A stretch of 43,417 nucleotides of DNA from contig NZ_QVLT01000033.1 of assembly GCF_003417065.2 (NCBI RefSeq), positions 1 through 43,417 of the forward strand, written 5' to 3'. The notes under the pieces were generated by a model. It saw nothing but the letters and a program-made list of their open reading frames with translations. It made no database searches and was not told where the DNA came from. Of the stretch, positions 30,913 through 40,418 are shown one piece after another. How positions within the stretch are numbered: the stretch's first letter is position 1; every line of letters begins with the position of its first letter. The translations under genes were made by a program, and so were the position numbers. The stretch comes from Hymenobacter lapidiphilus (GTDB lineage Bacteria; Bacteroidota; Bacteroidia; Cytophagales; Hymenobacteraceae).

Positions 30913-32058
30913 TTACACCACCGACCAGAGGATTTGTTCCGTCAGCTCGCATTGGCGATGGTGCGAATACGTGGCCAGCGCCTCCTGCTGCCCGGCCTCG
31001 CCCAAGCGCGCCATCAGGCCCGGCTCTTGCAGCAACCGCGCCACCGCCGCCCCGAACGAGGCTTGGTCGCGCAGCGCAAACAGCAGGCCGGTGCGGTTGT
31101 CGTCGAGTAGTTCGCGGGTGCCGCCGGCGGCGGCGCCCAGCACTGGCTTTCCCGCCGCCAAGGCCTCAATGGTCACCATGCCGTAGGTTTCGTTCGTGGA
31201 AGCCGTGATGGAGATATCGAGGGCACGGTAGGCTACTTCGGGCTGGGGCGTGAAGCCGCGCAGGTGTACAACGCCGGTCAGTCCCAGCTCCTGAATGCGG
31301 GCCTGCAGCGCGTCGGCGTAGGAATTGCCTTCGTTACGGGTGGATTCCCCTACCAGCAGCAGGTGCAACTGCGGGAACTTCTGGCGCAGCTCCGCCAGAG
31401 CTTCCACCACGAAATCCTGCCCCTTGCCATCGTCGAGACGGCCGATGAGGCCCATTAGCACGGCATCATCGGGCAACACCAGCTGCAGACGACGGCGGGC
31501 TTCGACGGTGGTTAGCTGCTCGTCAGCGAATTTCTCCAGTTCTACGCCCAGCGGTACTACGTGCAGCTTTTCGGGAGTCAATCGGGTTTTTTCCAGTACC
31601 TGCCGGGCCAGGCCGGGCAGCGGGGCCAGCCAGGCCGCCAGCGCCCGGTAACGTAGCGTGTGCAACAGGCCGCGCTTGGCCAGGCCCAACTGCATATGTT
31701 GCTGATAAACCAGCGGCAGCTTAGGCAGATACAGCCGCTTACAGAGCACGGCCAAGCCCAGGTCGCCGTTGCGGCTGATGAGCAGCGCCCGCGTCCCAAA
31801 TACCCGCAGGGACCCGGCCAGGCGACCGGCAGCCGGCACGTCGAGGGCTTTCCAGGGGTTTTCGAGCGTTACGACAGCTACGCCCAGTTCGGCGGCGCGG
31901 GCGGCCAGCGGCGAGTTGGCGCGGGTAACCACCTGCACCGGCCAGCCCCGCGTCTGCATCCAGCCCGCAAACCGGGCCGTGTTCAACTCCAGCCCGCCCC
32001 AACTATCGGAGAGGCATAGGATGGAGAGGGGGAAGGGGGCGCGGTCGGTGGGGTTCAT
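30913..32058 (-). CDS. GT4-family glycosyltransferase
   Basis: Protein of 381 residues with a GT-B fold. The N-terminal domain starts LSILCLSDSWGGLELNTARF, a typical sugar-acceptor side. The C-terminal nucleotide-sugar domain has LIGRLDDGKGQDFVVEALAE, VHLRGFTPQPEVAYRALDI, and the EX7E motif in TNETYGMVTIEALAAGKPVL. It transfers a sugar from an activated donor, probably in cell-envelope or exopolysaccharide synthesis; donor and acceptor unknown. It is the first gene of a two-gene minus-strand unit and divergent from the helicase, with a 96-base gap. Confidence 0.93.
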   Translation of the reverse strand: MNPTDRAPFPLSILCLSDSWGGLELNTARFAGWMQTRGWPVQVVTRANSPLAARAAELGVAVVTLENPWKALDVPAAGRLAGSLRVFGTRALLISRNGDLGLAVLCKRLYLPKLPLVYQQHMQLGLAKRGLLHTLRYRALAAWLAPLPGLARQVLEKTRLTPEKLHVVPLGVELEKFADEQLTTVEARRRLQLVLPDDAVLMGLIGRLDDGKGQDFVVEALAELRQKFPQLHLLLVGESTRNEGNSYADALQARIQELGLTGVVHLRGFTPQPEVAYRALDISITASTNETYGMVTIEALAAGKPVLGAAAGGTRELLDDNRTGLLFALRDQASFGAAVARLLQEPGLMARLGEAGQQEALATYSHHRQCELTEQILWSVV

Positions 32059-32102
32059 GACACGAAGATATGGTTAGGTTTCCTTCCCCCGCCCGAAAGC
32101 CT

Positions 32103-32110
32103 TACCTTTG
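32103..32110 (+). promoter_or_regulatory. Candidate -7 box for the helicase gene
   Basis: TACCTTTG at 32103-32110 is an exact TAnnTTTG match, 44 bases before the ATG at 32155. The -33 position has only GGTTTCC, so the -33 box is weak. Confidence 0.5.
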
Positions 32111-32154
32111 CTAACAAGCCAACCGGCTTAGTTTTCCGCTGCTGACTACCGAAT

Positions 32155-34416
<2,262 letters not shown>

Positions 34417-34556
34417 CGGTTGGTTCGGCTTGATTCGGTTGCTTTGCGTTACTTTTAGAAAGACGCAACGCGGCCGCCTGGCCCATGTGGCCCCTACCCA
34501 GCTTTGTCCGGCTGGCTTCTGTGCAAAACGCACTACCAGCGGCGCGCGGTTTGGCG

Positions 34557-34564
34557 TATATTTG
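34557..34564 (+). promoter_or_regulatory. Candidate -7 box for the DUF4290 gene
   Basis: TATATTTG at 34557-34564 is an exact TAnnTTTG match, 20 bases before the ATG at 34585. It rules out an in-frame start at 34504, which would lie upstream of the transcription start. The -33 box is not recognisable. Confidence 0.5.
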
Positions 34565-34584
34565 ACCTTTCGAATACCATTTTC

Positions 34585-35325
34585 ATGACCCTCCCTTCTC
34601 TTCATAAACACGAGCTGCTCCAGCGCGAATACGGCCAGAGCACGTTCATCCTCGTGCAGCAGCTGGCCAGCATCGAGGACCGCGACGAGCGGACCCGCCG
34701 GGCCCAGCAGATTGTTCAGCTCATCTTCCGCATTCAGCCCACGCTGCGCGACCAGCCCGACAGCCAGGCCAAGGTCTGGAACCACATCTTTGAAATGGCC
34801 GATGGCGAGCTGGACGTGGACGCGCCCTTCACGCTGGCCGCTCAGGTAAACCTGGGGCCGCCCAAGCGCCTCGCCTACCCTGCCAAAGGCCCCAAGTTCC
34901 GGGCCTACGGACAGGCCGTGGAGCAACTCGTGGCGCAGGCCCTGACGCTGGAAGATGAGACCGAGCGCGAGCAGGCCGCCATCATCATCGGCCGCACCAT
35001 GAAGTTCCTGTACCGTTCCCACAACAAGGAAAACGCCAAGGACCTCACCATTATTAAGCACCTGCGCGAGCTGTCGGGCGGCGAGTTGAGTCTCGACCCC
35101 GACCGCGTACAGAACGAAAACCTGTTCGAGTTTGCCGCTACCACCGGCGGCCGGCAAGCGGCTTTTATCGTGCCCCAGCCTCGCCAGGAGCGCGACGGCG
35201 GCGGCAACCGCCGCAGCGGCGGTAGTGGTGGCGGCAATAGCAGTAGTGGCAGCGGTAACCGGCGCGACAAGCAGCGCCGTGGCGGCCGTAAAAACCGCAA
35301 CGAGCCTCAGCAGCCTCCGCAGTAG
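34585..35325 (+). CDS. DUF4290 family protein
   Basis: Protein of 246 residues. The start at 34585 gives MTLPSLHKHELLQREYGQST, matching the family opening (HELLLREYGRN). The helical DUF4290 domain fills about residues 1-185 and includes VWNHIFEMADGELDVDAPF and GRTMKFLYRSHNKENAKD. The C-terminus is a disordered Gly/Ser/Arg/Asn-rich tail (about residues 190-246) ending in basic and Gln/Pro residues, which could bind RNA. The family is confined largely to Bacteroidota and its function is unknown. It lies upstream of murA, the same order seen in relatives, with a heptameric element in the gap. Confidence 0.9.
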   Translation: MTLPSLHKHELLQREYGQSTFILVQQLASIEDRDERTRRAQQIVQLIFRIQPTLRDQPDSQAKVWNHIFEMADGELDVDAPFTLAAQVNLGPPKRLAYPAKGPKFRAYGQAVEQLVAQALTLEDETEREQAAIIIGRTMKFLYRSHNKENAKDLTIIKHLRELSGGELSLDPDRVQNENLFEFAATTGGRQAAFIVPQPRQERDGGGNRRSGGSGGGNSSSGSGNRRDKQRRGGRKNRNEPQQPPQ

Positions 35326-35335
35326 GGCTTTGTGA

Positions 35336-35436
35336 AGCTATTAGCTGTTAGCTGATAGCTCTTTCAATTCCTGGCTCCTGCCAATCTAGTATCGAACATC
35401 AAGCTTACAGCTGTCAGCTGTCAGCTAACAGCTTAA
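35336..35436. repeat. Heptameric intergenic element 7 (AGCTGTT family)
   Basis: The left arm at 35336-35363 has units AGCTATT, AGCTGTT, AGCTGAT, AGCTCTT. The right arm at 35402-35436 has AGCTTAC, AGCTGTC, AGCTGTC, AGCTAAC, AGCTTAA. The right arm ends three bases before the murA ATG. It shares the AGCTGTT unit with the element before plsX. Confidence 0.9.
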
Positions 35437-35439
35437 CAC

Positions 35440-36744
35440 ATGGCCTCCTTTGAAGTAATTGGCGGTAAGCCGCTGCGTGGTGAAATTGTGCCCCAGGGCG
35501 CTAAAAACGAAGCTCTCCAGATTCTGTGCGCGGTGTTGCTGACCAGCGAGCCGGTCACCATCAGCAACGTGCCCGACATCCGCGACGTGAACAAGCTCAT
35601 CGAGCTGCTGCGCGATTTGGGCGTAAAAGTGGGCAAGTTGTCCTCCGACTCTTACCGGTTTCAGGCTGACAACGTGAACCTGGCCTACCTCGACACGCCC
35701 GAGTTTATTGCCCAGGCCGGGTCATTGCGTGGTTCGGTGATGATTCTGGGGCCCATGCTGGCCCGCTTCGGACGCTGCCAGCTGCCCAAGCCGGGCGGCG
35801 ACAAAATTGGCCGCCGGCCGATGGACACGCACTTTCTGGGCCTCGAAAAGCTGGGCGGCAAGCTCACGCTCGAAGGCAAAGACTTCTACCGCATCAAGGC
35901 TGACAACGGCCTGACCGGCGCCTACATGATGCTCGATGAGGCATCCGTTACGGGCACGGCCAACATCGTGATGGCCGCTGTGCTGGCCAAGGGCACGACA
36001 ACCGTTTACAACGCCGCTTGCGAGCCGTATTTGCAGCAGCTCTGCAAAATGCTGGTCCGCATGGGCGCGAAAATCAACGGTATTGGCTCCAACCTGCTCA
36101 CCATTGAGGGCGTGGAACAGCTCGGCGGCACTGAGCACCGCATGCTGCCCGACATGATTGAAATCGGCTCCTTCATCGGGCTGGCCGCCATGACGGGTTC
36201 CGAAATCACCATCAAAGACTGTCAGATTGCCGAACTGGGCCTCATTCCCGATACCTTCCGCAAGCTGGGCATCCAGCTCGAATTCCGCGGCGACGACATC
36301 CACATTCCGGCCCAAGAGCACTACGAGATTGATACGTACCTCGACGGCAGCATCCTCACCATCTCCGACCACACCTGGCCCGGTTTCACGCCCGACCTGC
36401 TGAGCATTGTGCTGGTAGTGGCCACCCAGGCCAAGGGCACCGTCCTGATTCATCAGAAGATGTTCGAGTCTCGGCTGTTCTTCGTGGACAAGCTTATCGA
36501 CATGGGGGCCCAGGTGATTCTCTGCGACCCGCACCGGGCCACCGTCATCGGTCTCAACCACCAGAAACGCCTGCACGGCATCACCATGACCTCGCCCGAC
36601 ATCCGGGCCGGCGTGGCGCTGCTCATTGCGGCCCTCTCGGCCGAGGGCCGGAGCGTAATTGAAAACGTGGAGCAGATTGACCGTGGCTACCAGCACATCG
36701 ACCAGCGCCTTATCGCCCTTGGCGCCCAGATCCGGAGGCTGTAG
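35440..36744 (+). CDS. murA: UDP-N-acetylglucosamine 1-carboxyvinyltransferase
   Basis: Protein of 434 residues, the usual length. It transfers enolpyruvate from PEP to UDP-GlcNAc, the first committed step of peptidoglycan synthesis. The N-terminal GGKPLRGEIVPQGAKNEALQ contains the catalytic Lys-Asn pair. The active-site loop reads LPKPGGDKIGRRPMDTHF: Asp121 stands where enterobacterial MurA has the Cys115 that fosfomycin alkylates. Later motifs include EIGSFIGLAAM and TSPDIRAGVALLIAALSAEG. The Asp form is catalytically competent in other bacteria and confers intrinsic fosfomycin insensitivity. A terminator follows. Confidence 0.97.
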   Translation: MASFEVIGGKPLRGEIVPQGAKNEALQILCAVLLTSEPVTISNVPDIRDVNKLIELLRDLGVKVGKLSSDSYRFQADNVNLAYLDTPEFIAQAGSLRGSVMILGPMLARFGRCQLPKPGGDKIGRRPMDTHFLGLEKLGGKLTLEGKDFYRIKADNGLTGAYMMLDEASVTGTANIVMAAVLAKGTTTVYNAACEPYLQQLCKMLVRMGAKINGIGSNLLTIEGVEQLGGTEHRMLPDMIEIGSFIGLAAMTGSEITIKDCQIAELGLIPDTFRKLGIQLEFRGDDIHIPAQEHYEIDTYLDGSILTISDHTWPGFTPDLLSIVLVVATQAKGTVLIHQKMFESRLFFVDKLIDMGAQVILCDPHRATVIGLNHQKRLHGITMTSPDIRAGVALLIAALSAEGRSVIENVEQIDRGYQHIDQRLIALGAQIRRL

Positions 36745-36798
36745 ATAGCCGACTGTTGATCAGTTATTAATGCCGAAACAAGTACTGTTAGACTTGAG

Positions 36799-36837
36799 CC
36801 GCCCGGTTCCTACTATGTGGGGCCGGGCGGTTTTTTT
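36799..36837 (+). terminator. Intrinsic terminator after murA
   Basis: CCGCCCGG (36799-36806) pairs with CCGGGCGG (36823-36830); seven T follow at 36831-36837. Confidence 0.88.
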
Positions 36838-36931
36838 GACCGGTAGGCAGCAGGTTACCTTCCGGCGGGTTGGGTATGAAGGGCAAGCGCTAACCGCTTT
36901 GTCCAGTCACACATCATAAAAATCCTGCCGT

Positions 36932-37822
36932 ATGCGTATCCCGATATTGTTGTGGTTGAGTTTGACAGTAGGGCTGCTGAGTTGTGGTAACAGCCAGCGC
37001 ATGGAAGCGCCAATGGCTGAGGTCGCGTCCGACGCCGAAGTAAGTGGCGAGATGTCTGCCGAGGAAGAAGCCGCACCGGCTGCAACAATCAAGTTCACTC
37101 CGCCCGTCGTAAACGCGGCCCCGGCCGATGAGTCCAACTCCGCTATTCCAGCCGCCAACCGCAAGCTGGTCTACCAGGCAACGGTACGCATGAAGGTGGC
37201 CGACCTAGCCCGCGCCAACCAGCGCATGGATAGCCTCACGCGGGCTCTTGGGGCTTTCGTGGAAGGAGCTTCGGAGGAGCGTGAGGATACCGAGTGGCGG
37301 CACGAGATGAAGATTCGCGTGGCGCCGGCCCGCTTTCCGGCATTGCTAAGCGGACTGGGCCGTCTGGGCATCGTCGAATCCAAGCAGCTTTCCACCGACG
37401 ACGTGACTACCCAGCACGCTGATGTAACGGCCCGGCTGGCATCCAAGCGGGCCCTGGAACAGCGGTATCTGGAACTGCTCAAGAAGGCCAATAAAGTGTC
37501 GGACATGCTGGAGATTGAGGAGAAGGTGGGCGAGATTCGGGAGGAAATCGAGTCCACCCAAAGCCGCCTGCGCACGCTCAACGATGAGGTAAGCTACTCC
37601 ACTATTACGCTCACTTACTACCAGGAGCTCAGCCAGCGTCGGCCCGATGCGCCGATGCTGTCCTTCGGGAGCCGACTGCTCGAATCGTTCTACAGCGGCT
37701 GGGAAGTGCTCACCAACCTCATGCTGGGCCTCGTGGCGGCCTGGCCACTGCTGTTGTTGCTGACGGCCGGTATTTTGGCCTTGCAGACCTGGCGCCGACG
37801 CCGGGCCCGGCAGCCAAAGTAA
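36932..37822 (+). CDS. DUF4349 domain lipoprotein
   Basis: Protein of 296 residues. MRIPILLWLSLTVGLLSC has a lipobox-like LLSC, so it is probably a lipoprotein; an acidic spacer follows (SGEMSAEEEAA). The DUF4349 domain (about residues 70-280) opens with NRKLVYQATVRMKVADL, has a long coiled-coil (about residues 160-215: RALEQRYLELLKKANKV, EIEEKVGEIREEIEST) and ends in a C-terminal transmembrane helix near 265-285 followed by a basic tail (RRRRARQPK). This topology, with periplasmic domain and C-terminal anchor, is typical of the family. Function unknown. Confidence 0.88.
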   Translation: MRIPILLWLSLTVGLLSCGNSQRMEAPMAEVASDAEVSGEMSAEEEAAPAATIKFTPPVVNAAPADESNSAIPAANRKLVYQATVRMKVADLARANQRMDSLTRALGAFVEGASEEREDTEWRHEMKIRVAPARFPALLSGLGRLGIVESKQLSTDDVTTQHADVTARLASKRALEQRYLELLKKANKVSDMLEIEEKVGEIREEIESTQSRLRTLNDEVSYSTITLTYYQELSQRRPDAPMLSFGSRLLESFYSGWEVLTNLMLGLVAAWPLLLLLTAGILALQTWRRRRARQPK

Positions 37823-37966
37823 GCCACCGCCAGCCGCAAGCCGCCGAGGCTGTTTAAGAGCTTGCTGATAGTGTTGCCGGCATTATGCTGAGACTGGCCT
37901 ACCGACGCTGGCGGTAAAGGCACTTCAGCAGTTGGTAGATGTACCCAGATACGTATGTCCATTCAA

Positions 37967-38006
37967 GCAGAATGCCCCGCCAACTTTCGTTAGCGGGGCA
38001 TTCTGC
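37967..38006. terminator. Bidirectional terminator hairpin
   Basis: A perfect 14-bp stem (GCAGAATGCCCCGC at 37967-37980, complement at 37993-38006) with a 12-base loop lies between the convergent DUF4349 and holin-like genes. T-tracts are weak. Confidence 0.7.
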
Positions 38007-38029
38007 AGGTAGCAAAGTGAGATTGAGAG

Positions 38030-38365
38030 TTAGTCAACCACCAAATCGACCACCGATGTAGCTAGAGAAAGCACGATGCTGAACAGCAGTGCCGAAAGGA
38101 AGCCGCTAATCTCGAAACCTGCCATCAGGTAGCTGGCCAGCATGATAATCAGCGCGTTGATGACGAACAGGAACAGGCCCAGCGTGAGAATAGTAATGGG
38201 CAACCCAATGATTTGTAGAATGGGTTTTACCACGGCGTTGAGAACGGCCAGCACCACCACCAGAATCATGGCGTCGGTGAAGCCGCGGATGTAGGCGCCG
38301 GGCAAAAAGGTAGCCAGCAGGTACGTAACGATGGCTGAGAGAATGAATTTGAGAATGAAGCTCAT
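38030..38365 (-). CDS. Phage holin family protein (four-helix membrane protein)
   Basis: Protein of 111 residues, almost entirely hydrophobic with four predicted transmembrane helices. The pattern YIRGFTDAMILVVVLAVLNA, VVKPILQIIGLPITILTLGL is typical of the 4-TMS family (Pfam PF04020, named from mycobacteriophage holin). In free-living bacteria such genes are chromosomal and not tied to prophages; nothing phage-like is nearby. Function unknown. It is the last gene of a minus-strand series, 95 bases after the agmatinase gene. Confidence 0.9.
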   Translation of the reverse strand: MSFILKFILSAIVTYLLATFLPGAYIRGFTDAMILVVVLAVLNAVVKPILQIIGLPITILTLGLFLFVINALIIMLASYLMAGFEISGFLSALLFSIVLSLATSVVDLVVD

Positions 38366-38460
38366 GGGGTAGAAAGAGTAGTTTGGGTGAGAGAAGTACA
38401 GTATTCAGGGAGTTGAATACCATACGAGCCCCCGCTTTTTCAGTTGCCGGCACCCGGACG

Positions 38461-39549
38461 CTATTCTATGGCACGGGCCTTGAGGCGGCCCTGCGAAACA
38501 GCCATCCAGTTGGCCATGTGGTAGAGCAGACGCGCCCCCACTATGGCGTTCCATTCGGTGTCGCCGGGGGCCACTTCGTTCAGGTCGCACCCGATAATGG
38601 TTCGGCCTGAGCGCACTACCATGCGCAACAGGTACACGGCCTGCTCGAACTCGAGGCCCCCGGGTACGGGCGTGCCGGTGCCGGGGCAGAGCTTAGGGTC
38701 GAGCCCGTCGATGTCAAAACTCAGGTATACCTTCTGGGGCAGCTGGGCAATAATTTTCTTGCATTCTTTCTTCCACGACTTACCGCCCAGCATTTCCGAC
38801 TGCAGGAAACGGTCGGCGAACAGGGCTACCCGGCCGTTGCTCTGGTCGATATAATCGGCCTCCTGCTGGCAATAGTCGCGGATGCCAACCTGCACCAGTT
38901 TTTTCACCTGCGGCAGCTGCAGGGCGTTGTGCATGATGGAGGCGTGCGAAAATTCGAAGCCCTCGTAAGCGGGGCGCAGGTCGCAATGGGCATCAATCTG
39001 CAGAATACCGAACTCCTCGTGGCGCTCGGCCAGTGCGTGCAGGTAGCCCAGCGGCGTGCTATGGTCGCCGCCCAGCACCACTACGCCTTTGCCGGCATCG
39101 AGCAGGGCACCGGTCTTGGCTTTAAGCCACTCCAACAGGGCGCGTCCCCGCTGGTTGATGCGCCCGGCGGTGGGGGCGTGCTCGGTGCGACCCTCCTCGG
39201 GCTGCCCGTCTTCGAGCCAGCCGATGTAGGCCTCAGCCAGCGGGCGTAGCTCCTGGCTTTCGGCGGCAATGGCGGCGTCGGGCTCTTCCATGGCCAGCCC
39301 CATACGCCAGGCGTCGGGCAGGTCGGGGTCGTAGAGGTCAACCTGCAGCGAGGCGGCATATATAGCCTCGGGCCCCTGGGCAGTACCAGCGCGGTACGAC
39401 ACAGTTACCTCCCAGGGCACGGGCACTACCACTACCTGAGCTTCCTCGGGCGTAAACGGGAGCCCAAACACCCCACCGGCGGCATCGGCGAGGGAGTTGG
39501 GGTCGAAGTTGGCAAGCTTTTCTTTGAGGGAGGAGGCCGAATTAGCCAT
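38461..39549 (-). CDS. Agmatinase / arginase family protein
   Basis: Protein of 362 residues, somewhat longer than typical agmatinase because of an N-terminal extension and an insert (about residues 95-130). The ureohydrolase metal-binding motifs are complete: GGDHS, IDAHCDLR and SFDIDGLDP, giving the two-manganese site, with the PGTGTPVPGGLEFEQ loop. It would hydrolyse agmatine or arginine (or a related guanidino compound) to urea; specificity cannot be read from the motifs, but EAVY-type loops favour agmatinase or formimidoylglutamase-like members. No arginine decarboxylase gene is adjacent. Confidence 0.92.
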   Translation of the reverse strand: MANSASSLKEKLANFDPNSLADAAGGVFGLPFTPEEAQVVVVPVPWEVTVSYRAGTAQGPEAIYAASLQVDLYDPDLPDAWRMGLAMEEPDAAIAAESQELRPLAEAYIGWLEDGQPEEGRTEHAPTAGRINQRGRALLEWLKAKTGALLDAGKGVVVLGGDHSTPLGYLHALAERHEEFGILQIDAHCDLRPAYEGFEFSHASIMHNALQLPQVKKLVQVGIRDYCQQEADYIDQSNGRVALFADRFLQSEMLGGKSWKKECKKIIAQLPQKVYLSFDIDGLDPKLCPGTGTPVPGGLEFEQAVYLLRMVVRSGRTIIGCDLNEVAPGDTEWNAIVGARLLYHMANWMAVSQGRLKARAIE

Positions 39550-39606
39550 GGCAGATTACAGGTTGAGGCGTGAAAGCAGAAGGTACAAAAGCCGGCGTTA
39601 AATGCC

Positions 39607-39697
39607 CGTAGAGCGAAAATCCGTTTCGCGATGGGCGAAGCGAGTGTTCCGCAAAGGAACTCGTCCGGCCCGTCGCGAAACGGATTTTCGCTCTACG
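39607..39697. repeat. Long perfect inverted repeat, 25-bp arms
   Basis: Positions 39607-39631 and 39673-39697 are exact reverse complements (CGTAGAGCGAAAATCC then GTTTCGCGA). One G-U and four more pairs extend the stem. A nested hairpin (GTTCC at 39646-39650, GGAAC at 39656-39660) sits at the centre. It lies between the cheC stop and the agmatinase start and is unlike the other two repeat classes. Confidence 0.9.
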
Positions 39698-39722
39698 GCA
39701 GTAGGGCACTTCGAAGGTACAC

Positions 39723-40361
39723 CTAGCCGCCGAGCTGGTGGCCGCCCATGAAGTCGTACGTGCGAATGATGGCGATGATCTTGTCAAAGGTCTCGCGGTC
39801 GAAGAAGATCATAAGCGGCAGCTCCACCGAGTTTTCCTTGTCCGAAAACTGGGTTATTACCGAAAAGATAAGCGGCTGCACCATCGGATTGTCGTGCAGC
39901 AGGCTGCGCAAAGCAGCATTCATGTCGCCCTGCGGATGAGCGGGCGGGGCGCCGTAGATGCGCGCCTTGAGGATATTGGCCAGCTGCGTTACCAGCGCCC
40001 CGGTAATGATATTGCTGATTTCGAGCAGCAGCGACTCCTGCATCGGATCGATGGCAATCGAGTCGGGGGTTTGCATACGCAGGCAAACCCGCGAAAGGCG
40101 CTGTACATGCTGGCCCGAAAAAAACATGAGCGTAGTGCCGTTGAAGTCGCCCAGGATATCGGACTGAATGACTACGTGGCCGGCCTGCAGGTCACTTACT
40201 TTTTCGAGAATGCTCCGCCCCGATACAATTTCGAGGTTGGGAACTTCAAGCAGTACTTTCTCCTGGGCTACCACCGCGAACGAGTCGGCGGCGCGGGCCA
40301 GACCGATGTTCAGGATTTCGCGAATAATGTCGCGCTCCAGTTCCGTCATGTGCAATTCCAT
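39723..40361 (-). CDS. cheC: CheC-like chemotaxis phosphatase
   Basis: Protein of 212 residues. It shows both active-site signatures of the CheC/CheX/FliY family, D/S-x3-E-x2-N: D11...E15..N18 in DIIREILNIG and S110...E114..N117 in SLLLEISNI. In relatives these residues dephosphorylate CheY-P. It lies 57 bases after cheA in a minus-strand chemotaxis-type cluster. No CheD gene, its usual partner, is in the window. The start at 40361 (MELHMTELE) or at the Met four codons later are both possible. Confidence 0.9.
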   Translation of the reverse strand: MELHMTELERDIIREILNIGLARAADSFAVVAQEKVLLEVPNLEIVSGRSILEKVSDLQAGHVVIQSDILGDFNGTTLMFFSGQHVQRLSRVCLRMQTPDSIAIDPMQESLLLEISNIITGALVTQLANILKARIYGAPPAHPQGDMNAALRSLLHDNPMVQPLIFSVITQFSDKENSVELPLMIFFDRETFDKIIAIIRTYDFMGGHQLGG

Positions 40362-40418
40362 AGGGTTCAGGTGAAAGGGCAGGCCACAAGGGCAACCGGC
40401 CAGACTGCAGTACGAGAG

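Noticed and set aside
37823..37966. Insertion-sequence remnant after the DUF4349 gene
   Set aside because: TGTTTAAGAGCTTGCTGA and similar strings look IS-like, but there are no paired terminal repeats and no transposase fragment.
38030..38365. Prophage remnant signalled by the holin-family gene
   Set aside because: This membrane family is common in chromosomes outside phages, and no phage gene is near.
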